Positions 25,081-35,469 are shown, counted from the first letter of the stretch. The stretch: 64,000 nucleotides of DNA from Ensifer adhaerens (GCF_001270265.1 NZ_LGAP01000001.1:434001-498000), one strand, 5' to 3'. Made by a program: numbers and translations. The notes: generated by a model from the letters alone, not told the origin.

Positions 25081-26589
25081 ATGACCACACCCCAAACCAA
25101 AGACCGAACCAAGTTCCCCGATCCCGTCTATGCGAGCACAGTCCTCGAACCCCTGTTTGACGGTGCGAAGCGCCACCATGCGCGCGCCCTTCAGAAGATC
25201 GACCGCGCCCATCTGTTAATGCTGGTGGAAACCGGCATCGTTCCCACCGCGCAGGGCGGTCGCATCGCGGCCGCGCTCGAAGCCATCTCTTCCGAGATCG
25301 AGCCGGGAGAGCTGAGCTATACCGGCGAGGTGGAGGACTTCTTCTTCCTGATGGAGAAGGAACTGAAGACGCGCGTCGGCCCCGATCTCGGCGGCCGACT
25401 GCACACCGCCCGCTCGCGCAACGATATCGACCACACGCTTTTCAAGCTCGGCCTCAAGGAGCGCATCGACGCGCTGCTGACAAAGAGCCGGGCGCTGCTG
25501 GCCGCGCTGATTGAGACCGCCGAGCGCGACAAGGCCACGCTCATCGTCGCCTACACCCACGGCCAGCCGGCGCAGCCGAGCACCTACGGCCACTATCTCG
25601 GCGCGGTGATCGAGATCCTGATCCGCGATATCGAGCGCATCGAGGCGGCGCGGACCATCGTCGATCGCTCCTCGATGGGCGCGGCGGCGATCACCACCTC
25701 GGGTTTTCCGATCGATCGCCACCGGGTCGCCCATCTGCTGGGCTTCGCCGAGCCGTTGCAGAACTCCTATAGCTGCATCGCGGCGGTGGATTACGTGACC
25801 TCCGTCTACGGCGCGTTGGAACTGATGTTCCTGCATCTCGGCCGCCCGATCCAGGACTTCCAGTTCTGGTCGAGCTTCGAGGTCGGTCAGCTCTACCTGC
25901 CGAACGCCTTCGTGCAGATCTCCTCGATCATGCCGCAGAAGCGCAACCCCGTGCCTTTCGAGCATCTGCGCCATCTCGCCAGCCAGGCGGTCGGGCGGGC
26001 GCGGGCAGTGCTCGACGTCATGCACAACACGCCCTTCACCGACATGAACGACAGCGAGGGCGAGACGCAGGACATGGGCTACCAGGCCTTCGACGTCGCC
26101 GAGCGCGTGCTCGATCTTCTCGCCGCCGTGGTGCGCGCCGCCGAGATCGATCCGCGCCGGGTGGCGGTCAACCTGCGCCGCTCCTGCGTCACGATCACCG
26201 AGCTGGCCGATACGCTCGTTCGCCGGGAGGGACTTTCCTTCCGCCAGGCGCATGAGATCGCGGCGGTCGTCGCTCGCAGCGTCGTCGCCATGGACGGTGA
26301 CCTGTCCGGCGACGGCTACGCGCCCTTCCTCGCGGCCTTTGAGGAAGCGACCGGACGAGCGCCGGGGATTGACGCCAATACATTCAAGACCATCGTCTCG
26401 GCCGAGAACTTCGTCGCCGTCCGCGAGCGGTTCGGCGGGCCGGGCACGACCGCGCTGGAGGCAGCGATTGCCGGCTACCGGCGCGACGAGGCCGCCTTGG
26501 CGGCTAGGGCGGAGGAGCGCGCAACGCGCGAGGCCGATGCGGCGAAGGAACTGGAACAGAAAATTGCCGAACTTGCGGGAGGTGCGTGA
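25081..26589 (+). CDS. ArgH-family lyase (argininosuccinate lyase-like)
   Basis: 502 residues, close to the ArgH length. The fumarase/aspartase superfamily signature SSIMPQKRNPVPFEHLR, the RLHTARSRNDIDHTLFKL segment and YTHGQPAQPSTYGHYL are all present, so the fold and active site look complete. The family eliminates fumarate or a similar group from N-substituted amino acids. It starts 4 bases after a permease and overlaps the ATPase start, which places it in a transport operon and not in arginine biosynthesis. A related branch includes EDDS lyase, so the imported compound may be an N-substituted amino acid or opine-like substrate. That is inference; plain argininosuccinate is possible. Confidence 0.8.
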   Translation: MTTPQTKDRTKFPDPVYASTVLEPLFDGAKRHHARALQKIDRAHLLMLVETGIVPTAQGGRIAAALEAISSEIEPGELSYTGEVEDFFFLMEKELKTRVGPDLGGRLHTARSRNDIDHTLFKLGLKERIDALLTKSRALLAALIETAERDKATLIVAYTHGQPAQPSTYGHYLGAVIEILIRDIERIEAARTIVDRSSMGAAAITTSGFPIDRHRVAHLLGFAEPLQNSYSCIAAVDYVTSVYGALELMFLHLGRPIQDFQFWSSFEVGQLYLPNAFVQISSIMPQKRNPVPFEHLRHLASQAVGRARAVLDVMHNTPFTDMNDSEGETQDMGYQAFDVAERVLDLLAAVVRAAEIDPRRVAVNLRRSCVTITELADTLVRREGLSFRQAHEIAAVVARSVVAMDGDLSGDGYAPFLAAFEEATGRAPGIDANTFKTIVSAENFVAVRERFGGPGTTALEAAIAGYRRDEAALAARAEERATREADAAKELEQKIAELAGGA

Positions 26590-27674
26590 TGGCAAGCATT
26601 GAATTGGACAAGATCGTCAAGTCATACGGGGCCGTCACAGCGGTCCACGGCATCGACCTGTCGATCAAGGATGGCGAGTTCGTCGTCTTCGTCGGCCCGT
26701 CCGGCTGCGGCAAGTCGACGACGCTTCGGATGATCGCCGGCCTCGAGGACATTTCCGGCGGCGAACTCAGAATCGGTGGAGAGGTCGTCAACCAGCGCGA
26801 GCCAAAGCAGCGTAACATCGCCATGGTCTTTCAGAACTATGCGATCTACCCGCATATGACCGTGGCACAGAACATCGGCTTCGGCCTCTACACCTCGAAG
26901 CTGAGCAAGGCCGAGAAGGACGCCCGCATCCGAGAAACCGCCCGTGTGCTTGGCCTCGAAAAGCTACTCGAACGGCGTCCGGCCGCCCTTTCCGGCGGCC
27001 AGCGTCAGCGCGTGGCCATCGGCCGCGCCATGGTGCGCGACCCGGCGGTGTTCCTGTTCGATGAACCGCTCTCCAACCTTGATGCGCAGTTGCGCGGCCA
27101 GATGCGGCTGGAGATCAAACAGCTTCACCAGCGCCTCGGCACGACGATCGTCTTCGTCACGCACGACCAAGTGGAGGCCATGTCGCTCGCCGACAAGATC
27201 GTTGTCATGCGCGACGGCCATATCCTACAGGTCGGCGCGCCGATGGAGCTCTACAACCGCCCTGGCGATATATTCACGGCCCGCTTCATCGGCAGCCCGG
27301 AGATGAACATCATCGGTGCGGATTTGCGCGACGGGCGCGCTGAATTCGGAGCCAACGCCACCGCCATCCGGTGGAATGCTGTCGAAGGCCTACCGCCCGG
27401 TGGTAGGCGCAAGGTCAGCATCGGGGTGCGTCCGCAGGAGCTGACGCTGGTGACGCCGAACGACAGCCTGGCCGCTTTCCTCATCGAGGGGACGGTACGG
27501 GTCGCTGAGCCACACGGTTCGGAAACGTTTGTCCATCTTGATTTGCCCGAAGGCTCGATCGTCGCTCGCGCACCCTCCGAGCGCTCCTACCGCCCTGGCG
27601 AGACGCTTAGCTTTACCGCCGAAGGCAAGAGTGTGCGAATCTTCGATGCGGAGACGGAGAAGCTGCTGCATTGA
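26589..27674 (+). CDS. ABC transporter ATP-binding protein (MalK type)
   Basis: 361 residues. Walker A GPSGCGKS, signature LSGGQRQR, Walker [15 protein letters not shown]-loop [14 protein letters not shown] and a C-terminal TOBE-type regulatory domain. Its ATG overlaps the lyase stop (TGATG). Last gene of the operon; a GC-rich hairpin follows. Confidence 0.92.
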   Translation: MASIELDKIVKSYGAVTAVHGIDLSIKDGEFVVFVGPSGCGKSTTLRMIAGLEDISGGELRIGGEVVNQREPKQRNIAMVFQNYAIYPHMTVAQNIGFGLYTSKLSKAEKDARIRETARVLGLEKLLERRPAALSGGQRQRVAIGRAMVRDPAVFLFDEPLSNLDAQLRGQMRLEIKQLHQRLGTTIVFVTHDQVEAMSLADKIVVMRDGHILQVGAPMELYNRPGDIFTARFIGSPEMNIIGADLRDGRAEFGANATAIRWNAVEGLPPGGRRKVSIGVRPQELTLVTPNDSLAAFLIEGTVRVAEPHGSETFVHLDLPEGSIVARAPSERSYRPGETLSFTAEGKSVRIFDAETEKLLH

Positions 27675-27683
27675 GGTTACGTT

Positions 27684-27710
27684 GGGCCTGCGGATGGAAT
27701 TCGCAGGCCC
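27684..27710 (+). terminator. hairpin after ABC operon 2
   Basis: GGGCCTGCG (27684-27692) pairs with CGCAGGCCC (27702-27710) around a 9-base loop. No U-tract follows, so termination may be inefficient; the next gene is on the opposite strand. Confidence 0.5.
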
Positions 27711-27778
27711 TCGCCCGTCGATCGACGGCGCGTGCTGCTTAACCCAAATTCCTTTGACCTAAGACCGTCCCTGTTACC

Positions 27779-28798
27779 TCAGGTTCTCGGAGGTGCAGTA
27801 GATTGCCTTACAATCAACTCGACCGGCCATTTCACGCTCAACGAAGGAGCATCTTTCCCATCGAGAATGCTCACCAACATTTCCGCGATCTTCAACCCTG
27901 CGAGCCGAACCGATGATCGGGTCGTCGTTAGGACCGGCACCATGTCGGTTGCACTTAAGTAAGGAAAGACGTCGTCATGGGCAATCACGGAAACCTCTCG
28001 TCCCACTTCCCAGCCATTGGATCGAATTGCCTGGTAGACACCGACTGTAGACATCATCGAACCGACGATGAGAGCGGTGGGACGTGGCGACATAGACAAT
28101 AAACGGCTTGTGGCGCGGAAGCCTGCTTCGGTAGTAAACCGATCATGGACAATAAAGTCGCTACGGGGTTCGAGTCCTCGCCCAGTGAGCGTCTCAACAT
28201 ATCCCCTCTGGCGGTCTTCCGTGAAGGTAAAACCAGCTAGACCTTCGATGATTGCAATCTCCTTATGACCAAGATCAAGAAGGTAGGACGTTGCCTGGCG
28301 GTATGCGTCCTCATTGTCAATATCCAGCCAAGCATACGGAAGATCAACGTCAGTGCTGCCGTGCAGTACGAAGGGAAACTTCTTCTCAACGAACAGCCTG
28401 ATGCGCGGATCTGAATGCACGGGATCCGTCAAGATAACAGCATCGACACTTTTGCTTGAGATCCAACGACGATAGATCGCCATTTCGTCTCCGTTGAGCA
28501 GGGGGCTCATGAGAAGGTCGATTTTCGCCGCTGCAAGTCCCTCGGCCAATCCGGAAACATACTCCACGGTTTGCGCGCTATATCGATCGCTGAGGTGACC
28601 GGGTAAAACAATTCCAGCGGCCCCGACACGTCCGGTAGCCAGTCGGCGTGCACTGGTATTGGGGGCGTATCCAAATTTCCGCGCGGCCTGTTCCACGCGT
28701 ACGCGAGTCTCCTCGTTCACCTCGGGAAACCCATTGAGCGCTCGGCTAATCGTCGTCTTGGAGAGACCAAGTTCTCGGGCAAGTTCTTTTAAATTCAT
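27779..28798 (-). CDS. LacI-family regulator of the thu-like operon
   Basis: 339 residues. N-terminal helix-turn-helix MNLKELARELGLSKTTISRA, NEETRVRVEQAARKFGYAPN, then a sugar-binding domain (YAWLDIDNEDAYRQATSYLL). Divergent from the operon at 29025-35418 with two matching palindromes between the genes. Probably a repressor responding to the transported sugar, comparable in place to ThuR. Confidence 0.9.
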   Translation of the reverse strand: MNLKELARELGLSKTTISRALNGFPEVNEETRVRVEQAARKFGYAPNTSARRLATGRVGAAGIVLPGHLSDRYSAQTVEYVSGLAEGLAAAKIDLLMSPLLNGDEMAIYRRWISSKSVDAVILTDPVHSDPRIRLFVEKKFPFVLHGSTDVDLPYAWLDIDNEDAYRQATSYLLDLGHKEIAIIEGLAGFTFTEDRQRGYVETLTGRGLEPRSDFIVHDRFTTEAGFRATSRLLSMSPRPTALIVGSMMSTVGVYQAIRSNGWEVGREVSVIAHDDVFPYLSATDMVPVLTTTRSSVRLAGLKIAEMLVSILDGKDAPSLSVKWPVELIVRQSTAPPRT

Positions 28799-28862
28799 GC
28801 GTCACCGTAATTTCTTTTGCAACTGGATATCACACCTCCCGCCAAAACAACAAACCCGAAAT

Positions 28863-28964
28863 TTCAAACCGGTATGAATCTTTCCGGCACCAAGTTGTCG
28901 CGGAAAATAAAGCCGGGTTGACAAGCTCAGCCACGTATGGGTAGTTTGTCTCAAACCGGTTTGA
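28863..28964. promoter_or_regulatory. two LacI-type operators and promoter of the thu-like operon
   Basis: TTCAAACCGGTATGAA (28863-28878, one mismatch in the dyad) and TCAAACCGGTTTGA (28951-28964, perfect) share the core CAAACCGG. Between them TTGACA (28918-28923) and TAGTTT (28942-28947) form a possible promoter towards 29025. A repressor bound to both sites could loop over the promoter. Confidence 0.75.
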
Positions 28965-29024
28965 AAGACTCGGTTAAAGCAAGGGAACATCAAATTCGTT
29001 TTTCATCATCTCTGGGAGAGTCCT

Positions 29025-30284
29025 GTGAAGAGCATCATATCAGCAATCGTCGCCACGACAGTCCTCGTGTCCACTGCGAGCGCGCAGGAAGACAAGGTCT
29101 TCCGCGTCTGGTGGTTCGAGGACCAAGGGAACGCCGCGGACTTGGCTTGGAGTAAGGCGCTTGATGAATTCAAGTCCAAACATCCCGATGTAGAAGTTCA
29201 CTTTGAGCGCAAGAGCTGGGATCAGCTCGTGACGGCAGGCACAATGGTGCTCAATTCAGACTCGACTCCTGACCTTCTCGAATATCCCGGAGGCAATGCA
29301 TCGACAGGCCTTGCCGCTTCCAGTGGCCTCCTTGAAGATCTTGACCCGGTTGCGGAAGAACGCGGTTGGACCAAGGCACTCAACCCCGCACAGTTGATGT
29401 TTGGACGCTACGACGAGCGCGGCCTTTTCGGTTCCGGCCCCTTGGTCGGCATTCCAAACGGCGCAGAATTCGTAACCGTTTTCTACAACAAAGATATGTT
29501 TGCTCAGAACGGCATCGAAGTTCCAAAGACGTTCGAGGACTTTGAAAAAGTTTTGGATGCGTTTGCTCAGAACGGCGTCACTCCTATTGCCACGGCGGCA
29601 AACGACTACCCGGCGCTTCATGTCTGGTATGAACTTGCGCTCGCCAAGAGCGACCGCAAATGGCTCGACCAATTCCATGGACTTAAAGCTCCGCTTGACT
29701 CCACGCCTTTCCTGGAAGCTTCGAAAAAGCTTCAGGACTGGGTGACGAAGGGCTATATCTCAAAGGACTCGACTGGGCTGACGGCTTCCGACATGGTGGG
29801 GCTTTTCGAGGCCGGCAAGTCGCCGATGGTCGTTACTGGCACCTGGTACGCCACTGAATTCAATACGAAAATCACGACCTTCAAATGGGGTCAATTCTTG
29901 TTCCCCGGAAACACAATCCATCCGGCCTCGACGGGCGGCCTCTGGGTGGTTCCCAAGACGGCAAAGAACAAGACCCTCGCTTATGATTTTATCGACATCA
30001 CGCTCTCAAACGAGAATCAGAAGGCTCTTGCCGACGGAGGCGGCGTGGCCCTGATCGCCAAGGCAGAGGATATTTCCAACCCGACAGGAGCGGAGTTGAC
30101 GAAGACCGCTTCGGACATCGTGGCGGCCAACGGACTTGGCTATTATCCCGACCAGCCGTTTCCCGGCTACTACGAAATCATCCGTACGAAGGTGCAAGCG
30201 CTGGTCGGAGGAACGATTTCGCCCGAAGATGCCGTCGATGAGATGAAGCAGGCGTATGACGACGCCCAATCCGACGCCCATTGA
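29025..30284 (+). CDS. ABC transporter substrate-binding protein, thu-like operon
   Basis: 419 residues. The start is a GTG preceded by GGGAGAG; a signal peptide ends at TASAQED. Family 1 binding protein with GIPNGAEFVTVFYNKDMFAQ in the ligand region. Heads an operon of the layout binding protein, two permeases, ATPase, ThuA-like, Gfo/Idh/MocA, which is the gene order of the trehalose/maltitol thuEFGKAB operon of Ensifer. Disaccharide substrate is inferred from layout only. Confidence 0.88.
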   Translation: MKSIISAIVATTVLVSTASAQEDKVFRVWWFEDQGNAADLAWSKALDEFKSKHPDVEVHFERKSWDQLVTAGTMVLNSDSTPDLLEYPGGNASTGLAASSGLLEDLDPVAEERGWTKALNPAQLMFGRYDERGLFGSGPLVGIPNGAEFVTVFYNKDMFAQNGIEVPKTFEDFEKVLDAFAQNGVTPIATAANDYPALHVWYELALAKSDRKWLDQFHGLKAPLDSTPFLEASKKLQDWVTKGYISKDSTGLTASDMVGLFEAGKSPMVVTGTWYATEFNTKITTFKWGQFLFPGNTIHPASTGGLWVVPKTAKNKTLAYDFIDITLSNENQKALADGGGVALIAKAEDISNPTGAELTKTASDIVAANGLGYYPDQPFPGYYEIIRTKVQALVGGTISPEDAVDEMKQAYDDAQSDAH

Positions 30285-30352
30285 GCGCAAGCAGGTGCTC
30301 TTTCGCCCGCTTAAGACGGCGGAAGAGCATACTGGCGGGAGACAAAGAACCC

Positions 30353-31258
30353 ATGTCAGCACCACGGACGCAGGCTATGGAGGCCGCCAAGCCTTCTAGC
30401 TATCTACTGTATATCCTTCCGAGCGCAATCGGTTTTGTCGGGATCATTATCATCCCGTTCATACTGAACATTGCAGCAAGCTTCACCCAATGGCGAGGCG
30501 TCGGCATTCCCAAGTTCATAGGCCTGGCAAACTATGCCAGGCTATTGAAGGACGAGCTGGTTTGGGAGGGATTCTACCACAGCTTGATCTTTATCCTTTC
30601 CATGGCGGTCATTCCCACAATTCTCGGCCTTATTCTTGCTGCGCTGCTGTTCGACTACGTCGCGGCGCGCTTCGGGAAAACCACGGCAAGCTTCTTTCGG
30701 GCCGGTTTCTATCTGCCGCAAATCTTGCCGCTCGCGGTGGCCGGTGTTCTCTGGGGCTGGATCTTCAGCCCGATTGGGGTGCTCAACACGACACTGAAAG
30801 CCTGGGGGCTCGATTTTCTCGCGCGGAATTGGCTTGGCGATCCAGGCACTGCGATGCTTTGCGTCATGTTTGTTATGGTCTGGCTACAGCTCGGATATTC
30901 GTTGGTGATTTTCATGTCCGGCCTGGCGCGGGTCGATCCCGCCCTCTACGAGGCGGCAGAGCTTGACGGAGCCACCTGGTTCGAGCGGTTTCGCTATATT
31001 ACTGTGCACATGCTCAAGCCTGAACTGTTCGTGGTTGGTTTGACTACGACAATCGCTGCGCTCAACGTCTTTGCCCCGGTGTTCGTACTCACGAAGGGTG
31101 GACCGAATAACGCCACGACCGTTCCTTCGCTTCTCGCATACTACCATTTCTTCACCACCAACCGTGTCGGATACGGCGCGACCATTACGACGATGCAGAC
31201 CGCCCTGACCATGCTGCTCGCCTACGTGTTCGTTCGTCTTCAGTCGCGGGATCAATGA
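30353..31258 (+). CDS. ABC transporter permease (MalF type)
   Basis: 301 residues from the ATG at 30353. Six hydrophobic helices, EAA loop LYEAAELDGATWFERFRYIT. Overlaps the next permease (ATGA at 31255), which indicates translational coupling. Confidence 0.9.
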   Translation: MSAPRTQAMEAAKPSSYLLYILPSAIGFVGIIIIPFILNIAASFTQWRGVGIPKFIGLANYARLLKDELVWEGFYHSLIFILSMAVIPTILGLILAALLFDYVAARFGKTTASFFRAGFYLPQILPLAVAGVLWGWIFSPIGVLNTTLKAWGLDFLARNWLGDPGTAMLCVMFVMVWLQLGYSLVIFMSGLARVDPALYEAAELDGATWFERFRYITVHMLKPELFVVGLTTTIAALNVFAPVFVLTKGGPNNATTVPSLLAYYHFFTTNRVGYGATITTMQTALTMLLAYVFVRLQSRDQ

Positions 31259-32127
31259 GGACCGGAAACATGGGCAAAAAAAACCACAGCGATGCCGGTA
31301 TGCATAGAATAAATCTCTCTGCTTGGCTGGTGGTCGGCCTTCTTGGGGCGAGCGTGCTCGTTACGCTATACCCATTCTGGCTTGCTGCAACGAATGCCGT
31401 CAAATCTCCGGCCGACTACGGTGCCAATGGTCCGATCGCGCTACCTCAGAGTTTTGATCTCTCCGGACTTTTGAGATTTTGGCACAACGTCGATTTCACG
31501 CTGAAACTCTTCAACAGCGCGTTGATCAGCGGCGCCGTTGCCGCCATCGCCGTCCTTTTAAGCTTGCTCAGCGCCTATGCGATAGGAATTGGACGGATTA
31601 AAGGTTCGAGAACAGTGCTGTTCATCGTCACAATGGGGATGATGGTCCCGCAGGAATCGCTCGTCTATCCTCTCTACTACATCATGAAGAGTGTTGGTCT
31701 GTTCGATACGCGAACGTCGGTGATCATCATCTTCGCTGTGTTGCAGAGCGCCTACGGCACCTATCTTCTGTCAGCAGTTCTCAGCACCTTCCCGCGCGAG
31801 CTTCTGGAGGCCGCGGAAATCGATGGAGCAAGCCGTTTCGAGGTTCTCGTTCATGTGGTGACGCCGCTGCTACGGCCTACGCTGATGGTGCTCGCCACAT
31901 TCTTCTTCATCTGGACCTGGAATGAGTTCCTGCTTCCGCTCGTCCTGCTGATTTCCAATGACAACCAGACCGTCTCGGTCGCCATGGGAACGCTGAATAC
32001 ACAGTACACCTCCGATCCCACGACGACGGCTGCAGCGTCACTTCTGGGGCTTGCACCGACGGTTCTCTTTTTCCTCATTTTCCAGCGTACCCTCACGCGC
32101 GGCATCGCCGTCGGGGCTGTCAAATAG
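31255..32127 (+). CDS. ABC transporter permease (MalG type)
   Basis: 290 residues from the overlapping ATG at 31255; an ATG at 31270 with GAGGA 8 bases upstream is an equally good start. Six helices, EAA loop LLEAAEIDGASRFEVLVHVV and C-terminal LTRGIAVGAVK. A 197-base gap separates it from the ATPase gene; I see no gene in that gap. Confidence 0.88.
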   Translation: MRTGNMGKKNHSDAGMHRINLSAWLVVGLLGASVLVTLYPFWLAATNAVKSPADYGANGPIALPQSFDLSGLLRFWHNVDFTLKLFNSALISGAVAAIAVLLSLLSAYAIGIGRIKGSRTVLFIVTMGMMVPQESLVYPLYYIMKSVGLFDTRTSVIIIFAVLQSAYGTYLLSAVLSTFPRELLEAAEIDGASRFEVLVHVVTPLLRPTLMVLATFFFIWTWNEFLLPLVLLISNDNQTVSVAMGTLNTQYTSDPTTTAAASLLGLAPTVLFFLIFQRTLTRGIAVGAVK

Positions 32128-32324
32128 CGCGCAATGCACATCCGCCAACTGAACACCGGCGGTGAGGGGTAGTTGTTCGGGCAACAATGGGAGTCTGAAT
32201 GACCTAGGAAAAGGCGGCAGCCAGCCGCCATCCGGACGTCTGGCCAGGAGTATTCGAACTCCAGCTATGTCCCGGAAAAATCTGACACAAAACAGCTCGT
32301 CCATCGGCGAGCCGGAGGCTTAAA

Positions 32325-33410
32325 GTGGCTAGTGTAAGCATCACATCATTGCGCAAGTTCTATGGCACGCATTCCGTCTTGCACGGCGTGGACGTGGAGA
32401 TCGCCGATGGCGAGTTCGTCATCCTCGTGGGACCGTCCGGCTGCGGAAAGTCCACGCTTCTGCGTATGATCGCCGGTCTGGAAACGATCAGTGGCGGCAC
32501 CCTCATGATCGACGATCGGATCGTCAATAACGTTGCCGCCAAGGAACGGGACATCGCCATGGTCTTCCAGACATATGCGCTGTACCCACATATGTCTGTG
32601 GCCGAGAACATGGGGTTCTCGCTTAAGCTAGCCAAATGTCCCAAGACAGAAATTGACGAGCGTGTGCGCCAGGCTGCTGACATCCTCGCACTCACGGCGC
32701 TTCTCGAGCGAAAGCCTGCACAGCTCTCCGGCGGCCAACGCCAACGCGTCGCGATGGGCCGAGCAATGGTGCGCAACCCCAAGGTATTTCTGTTCGACGA
32801 GCCGCTTTCCAATCTGGACGCCAAGTTACGGGTCCAGATGCGAACCGAGATCAAGGAACTTCATCGCAGGCTGGGATCCACGATCGTCTACGTGACGCAC
32901 GATCAGATCGAAGCCATGACCATGGCGGATCGTATCGTGGTTATGCAGGGCGGCTACGCGCAGCAGATCGGCCGCCCGCTCGATATTTACGACGCGCCGG
33001 CCAATACGTTTGTTGCGACCTTCATCGGTTCGCCCGCGATGAACCTGATCACCGGAAAGATCGAATACACAGACGCCAGCGGACGGCTACTGTGCGCCGA
33101 CGGAGCGTCGATTTCCCTGGATGATCCCGCCATCGCGGCTTTCGCAGGCGAAACGGTGACCTTGGGCGTTCGGCCGGAGCATCTTCAGCTTTGTGCGCCC
33201 GGAGACCTCAATGCGTTCACTGCGGAAGTCACCGCGGTCGAGCCGACCGGGGCGGAAACCTTCGTCGTGATGAAACACGGCGGACAGGAGGTCACGGCCG
33301 TCTTGCGCGACCGCCTGGCTGTCGAACCGGGTGCGCATCTCGAGCTGTCGATTGCCAAAGGCAAATTACATTTCTTCGACGCGAAAACGGGGCTGCGGCT
33401 CGCCCCGTAA
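32325..33410 (+). CDS. ABC transporter ATP-binding protein (MalK type)
   Basis: 361 residues with a GTG start behind GGAGG. Walker A GPSGCGKS, signature LSGGQRQR, Walker [14 protein letters not shown]-loop [14 protein letters not shown] and a C-terminal regulatory domain ending [13 protein letters not shown]. Energises the two permeases upstream. Confidence 0.92.
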   Translation: MASVSITSLRKFYGTHSVLHGVDVEIADGEFVILVGPSGCGKSTLLRMIAGLETISGGTLMIDDRIVNNVAAKERDIAMVFQTYALYPHMSVAENMGFSLKLAKCPKTEIDERVRQAADILALTALLERKPAQLSGGQRQRVAMGRAMVRNPKVFLFDEPLSNLDAKLRVQMRTEIKELHRRLGSTIVYVTHDQIEAMTMADRIVVMQGGYAQQIGRPLDIYDAPANTFVATFIGSPAMNLITGKIEYTDASGRLLCADGASISLDDPAIAAFAGETVTLGVRPEHLQLCAPGDLNAFTAEVTAVEPTGAETFVVMKHGGQEVTAVLRDRLAVEPGAHLELSIAKGKLHFFDAKTGLRLAP

Positions 33411-33492
33411 ACCGATCCGCAGAGGAACGAGACGGACGGGAGGAGCGCTCGTCTGGCCGCCTGTCTATCATGCAAAACCGAAAGGAAACTCA

Positions 33493-34275
33493 ATGTCTAT
33501 CCGCGTTCTCGTATGGGGTGAAAACGTCCACGAACGGACCAACAAGACGGTCGCAAAGCTCTATCCCGAAGGGATGCACACCCAGATCGCCAAGCTGATC
33601 GCCGCCGAAGGGCGCATCACGACATCAACTGCAACGCTTCAGGACCAGGAGCACGGCCTGACGGAAAAGGTTCTGGACAATACAGACGTCCTCGTTTGGT
33701 GGGGCCATGCCGCGCACGATGAAGTAAAGGATGAGATCGTCGAGCGGGTCGCCAAGCGCGTCTGGGAAGGCATGGGGCTGATCGTTCTTCACTCTGGACA
33801 TTTCTCCAAGATCTTCACCCGGCTCATGGGTAGCCCATGCGCGCTGAACTGGCGCGAGGCTGGTGAACGTGAGCGTCTCTGGGTCGTTAATCCGGGCCAC
33901 CCTATTGCCCGCGGCCTGCCCGCCTATTTCGAGCTTGAAAACGAGGAGATGTACGGCGAGCCCTTCTCTGTTCCCGAACCGATTGAGACGGTGTTCCTCT
34001 CATGGTTCCAGGGCGGAGAGGTCTTCCGATCAGGGCTCACCTACCGTAAGGGCGCGGGAAACATCTTCTATTTCCGGCCTGGCCACGAAACCTACCCGAC
34101 CTACTACAACGAGACCGTAGGCCTCGTGCTGCGCAACGCCGTGAACTGGGCTTACAATCCTCAGCGCTTCCCCATGATTACCGATGCTCCGAACGTGCCG
34201 GTCGAGAGTGCCCTGGAATCCATCGTCGCCCGCGGCGAGTCTCTGCATGAAGCCGGTCAGGAAGGTTTCCGCTGA
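33493..34275 (+). CDS. ThuA-family protein
   Basis: 260 residues from the ATG at 33493 (AAGGAAA upstream). The glutamine-amidotransferase-like ThuA fold is seen in [29 protein letters not shown] and [14 protein letters not shown]. In Ensifer ThuA works with ThuB in breakdown of keto-derivatives of trehalose and related disaccharides. Pairing with the next gene supports that kind of role; the exact substrate is unknown. Confidence 0.82.
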   Translation: MSIRVLVWGENVHERTNKTVAKLYPEGMHTQIAKLIAAEGRITTSTATLQDQEHGLTEKVLDNTDVLVWWGHAAHDEVKDEIVERVAKRVWEGMGLIVLHSGHFSKIFTRLMGSPCALNWREAGERERLWVVNPGHPIARGLPAYFELENEEMYGEPFSVPEPIETVFLSWFQGGEVFRSGLTYRKGAGNIFYFRPGHETYPTYYNETVGLVLRNAVNWAYNPQRFPMITDAPNVPVESALESIVARGESLHEAGQEGFR

Positions 34276-34323
34276 GCCACGGGCGGACGAACATCAACTA
34301 ATCACTCAATGGGATCTAAACCT

Positions 34324-35418
34324 ATGCGACTTCTTATTTTGGGCACCGGTTGGTTCGCTCAGACTCATGCGGAGAATTTCTCCAAGATCGAGGGTGTCAT
34401 GATTGCTGCCGCCGTCGATCAGGACCCGGTGCGCCTCAAAGCCTTCTGCGAAAAATACGGAATCGCCAATGAATTCTCGTCTCTCGAAGAAGCGTTAGCC
34501 TGGAACGAATTCGATGCCGTCACCAATGTGACCCCTGACAGTGCCCACTACCCGACAACGCTCCAATGCATTGCAGCGGGAAAGCACGTCTTCTGCGAAA
34601 AGCCTCTTGCCACCAATCGTGAGCATGCGCACGAAATGGCGGACAAGATCGAAGGCGCAGGACTTGTCGGCATGGTAAACCTGACCTATCGCAATGTCCC
34701 TGAGCTTCAAGCCGCGCGCCAGATCGTTACTTCCGGTCAAATCGGCGCAGTCAAGCACGTCGAAGCGTCCTACCTTCAAAGTTGGCTTGTTTCAAAGGCC
34801 TGGGGAGACTGGCGCACCGAAAGCCAGTGGCTCTGGCGGCTTTCTAAGAAGCACGGCTCGCACGGGACGCTCGGCGATGTCGGGATCCATATCCTCGATT
34901 TCGCGTCCTACGGCTCCAACCTGGAAATCGAGGATGTCTATTGCCGCCTCCACACCTTCGAGAAGGCGGAGGGCAACAAGATCGGCGAATACGAACTGGA
35001 TGCCAATGACAGCTTCGCGATGACGGTCAGTTTCAAGAACGGTGCGCTCGGCGTGGTGCATTCCAGCCGTTTTGCCACGGGTCACATGAATGATCTGAGG
35101 CTACGCGTGTACGGCGACCGCGGTGCCGTTGAGGTTCAGCATCGGGAAGATGGTTCGCATCTGCTCGTCTGCCTCGGCGACGACGTCGAAACCGGTACGT
35201 GGAATCAGGTCGCGGTTGAACCGGTAAGAACGAACTTCCAGCGTTTCGTCGAAGCGGTCAGCATGGGTATTACCTTCGAGCCGTCGTTCCGCCATGCCGC
35301 TCGAATACAGGATGTCCTCGATATTGCAAACTTGACTCATGCCGAGCGCCGGGCGTTCTCTCTGTCGAGAGACTACGACGGACTATCTCCGCAGGGAAAT
35401 GCGCTGTCGGGAACGTAG
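34324..35418 (+). CDS. Gfo/Idh/MocA-family oxidoreductase (ThuB-like)
   Basis: 364 residues. N-terminal Rossmann fold MRLLILGTGWFAQTHAENF, the EKP motif (HVFCEKPLATN) and the C-terminal GDVGIHILDFASYG with the conserved histidine mark an NAD(P)-dependent sugar dehydrogenase of this family. An ATG at 34309 is also possible. Last gene of the thu-like operon; likely oxidises or reduces the imported sugar. Confidence 0.88.
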   Translation: MRLLILGTGWFAQTHAENFSKIEGVMIAAAVDQDPVRLKAFCEKYGIANEFSSLEEALAWNEFDAVTNVTPDSAHYPTTLQCIAAGKHVFCEKPLATNREHAHEMADKIEGAGLVGMVNLTYRNVPELQAARQIVTSGQIGAVKHVEASYLQSWLVSKAWGDWRTESQWLWRLSKKHGSHGTLGDVGIHILDFASYGSNLEIEDVYCRLHTFEKAEGNKIGEYELDANDSFAMTVSFKNGALGVVHSSRFATGHMNDLRLRVYGDRGAVEVQHREDGSHLLVCLGDDVETGTWNQVAVEPVRTNFQRFVEAVSMGITFEPSFRHAARIQDVLDIANLTHAERRAFSLSRDYDGLSPQGNALSGT

Positions 35419-35469
35419 TGCGTCTGGCGGAAGTTGCGGTTGTCTGCTCCCCCCGGGGAGCAGACAACC

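Noticed and set aside
25216-26595. 459-residue open frame on the minus strand opposite the ArgH-like gene
   Set aside because: High-GC shadow: composition is Arg/Gly/His-rich without family signs, and the plus-strand lyase is complete with its signature.
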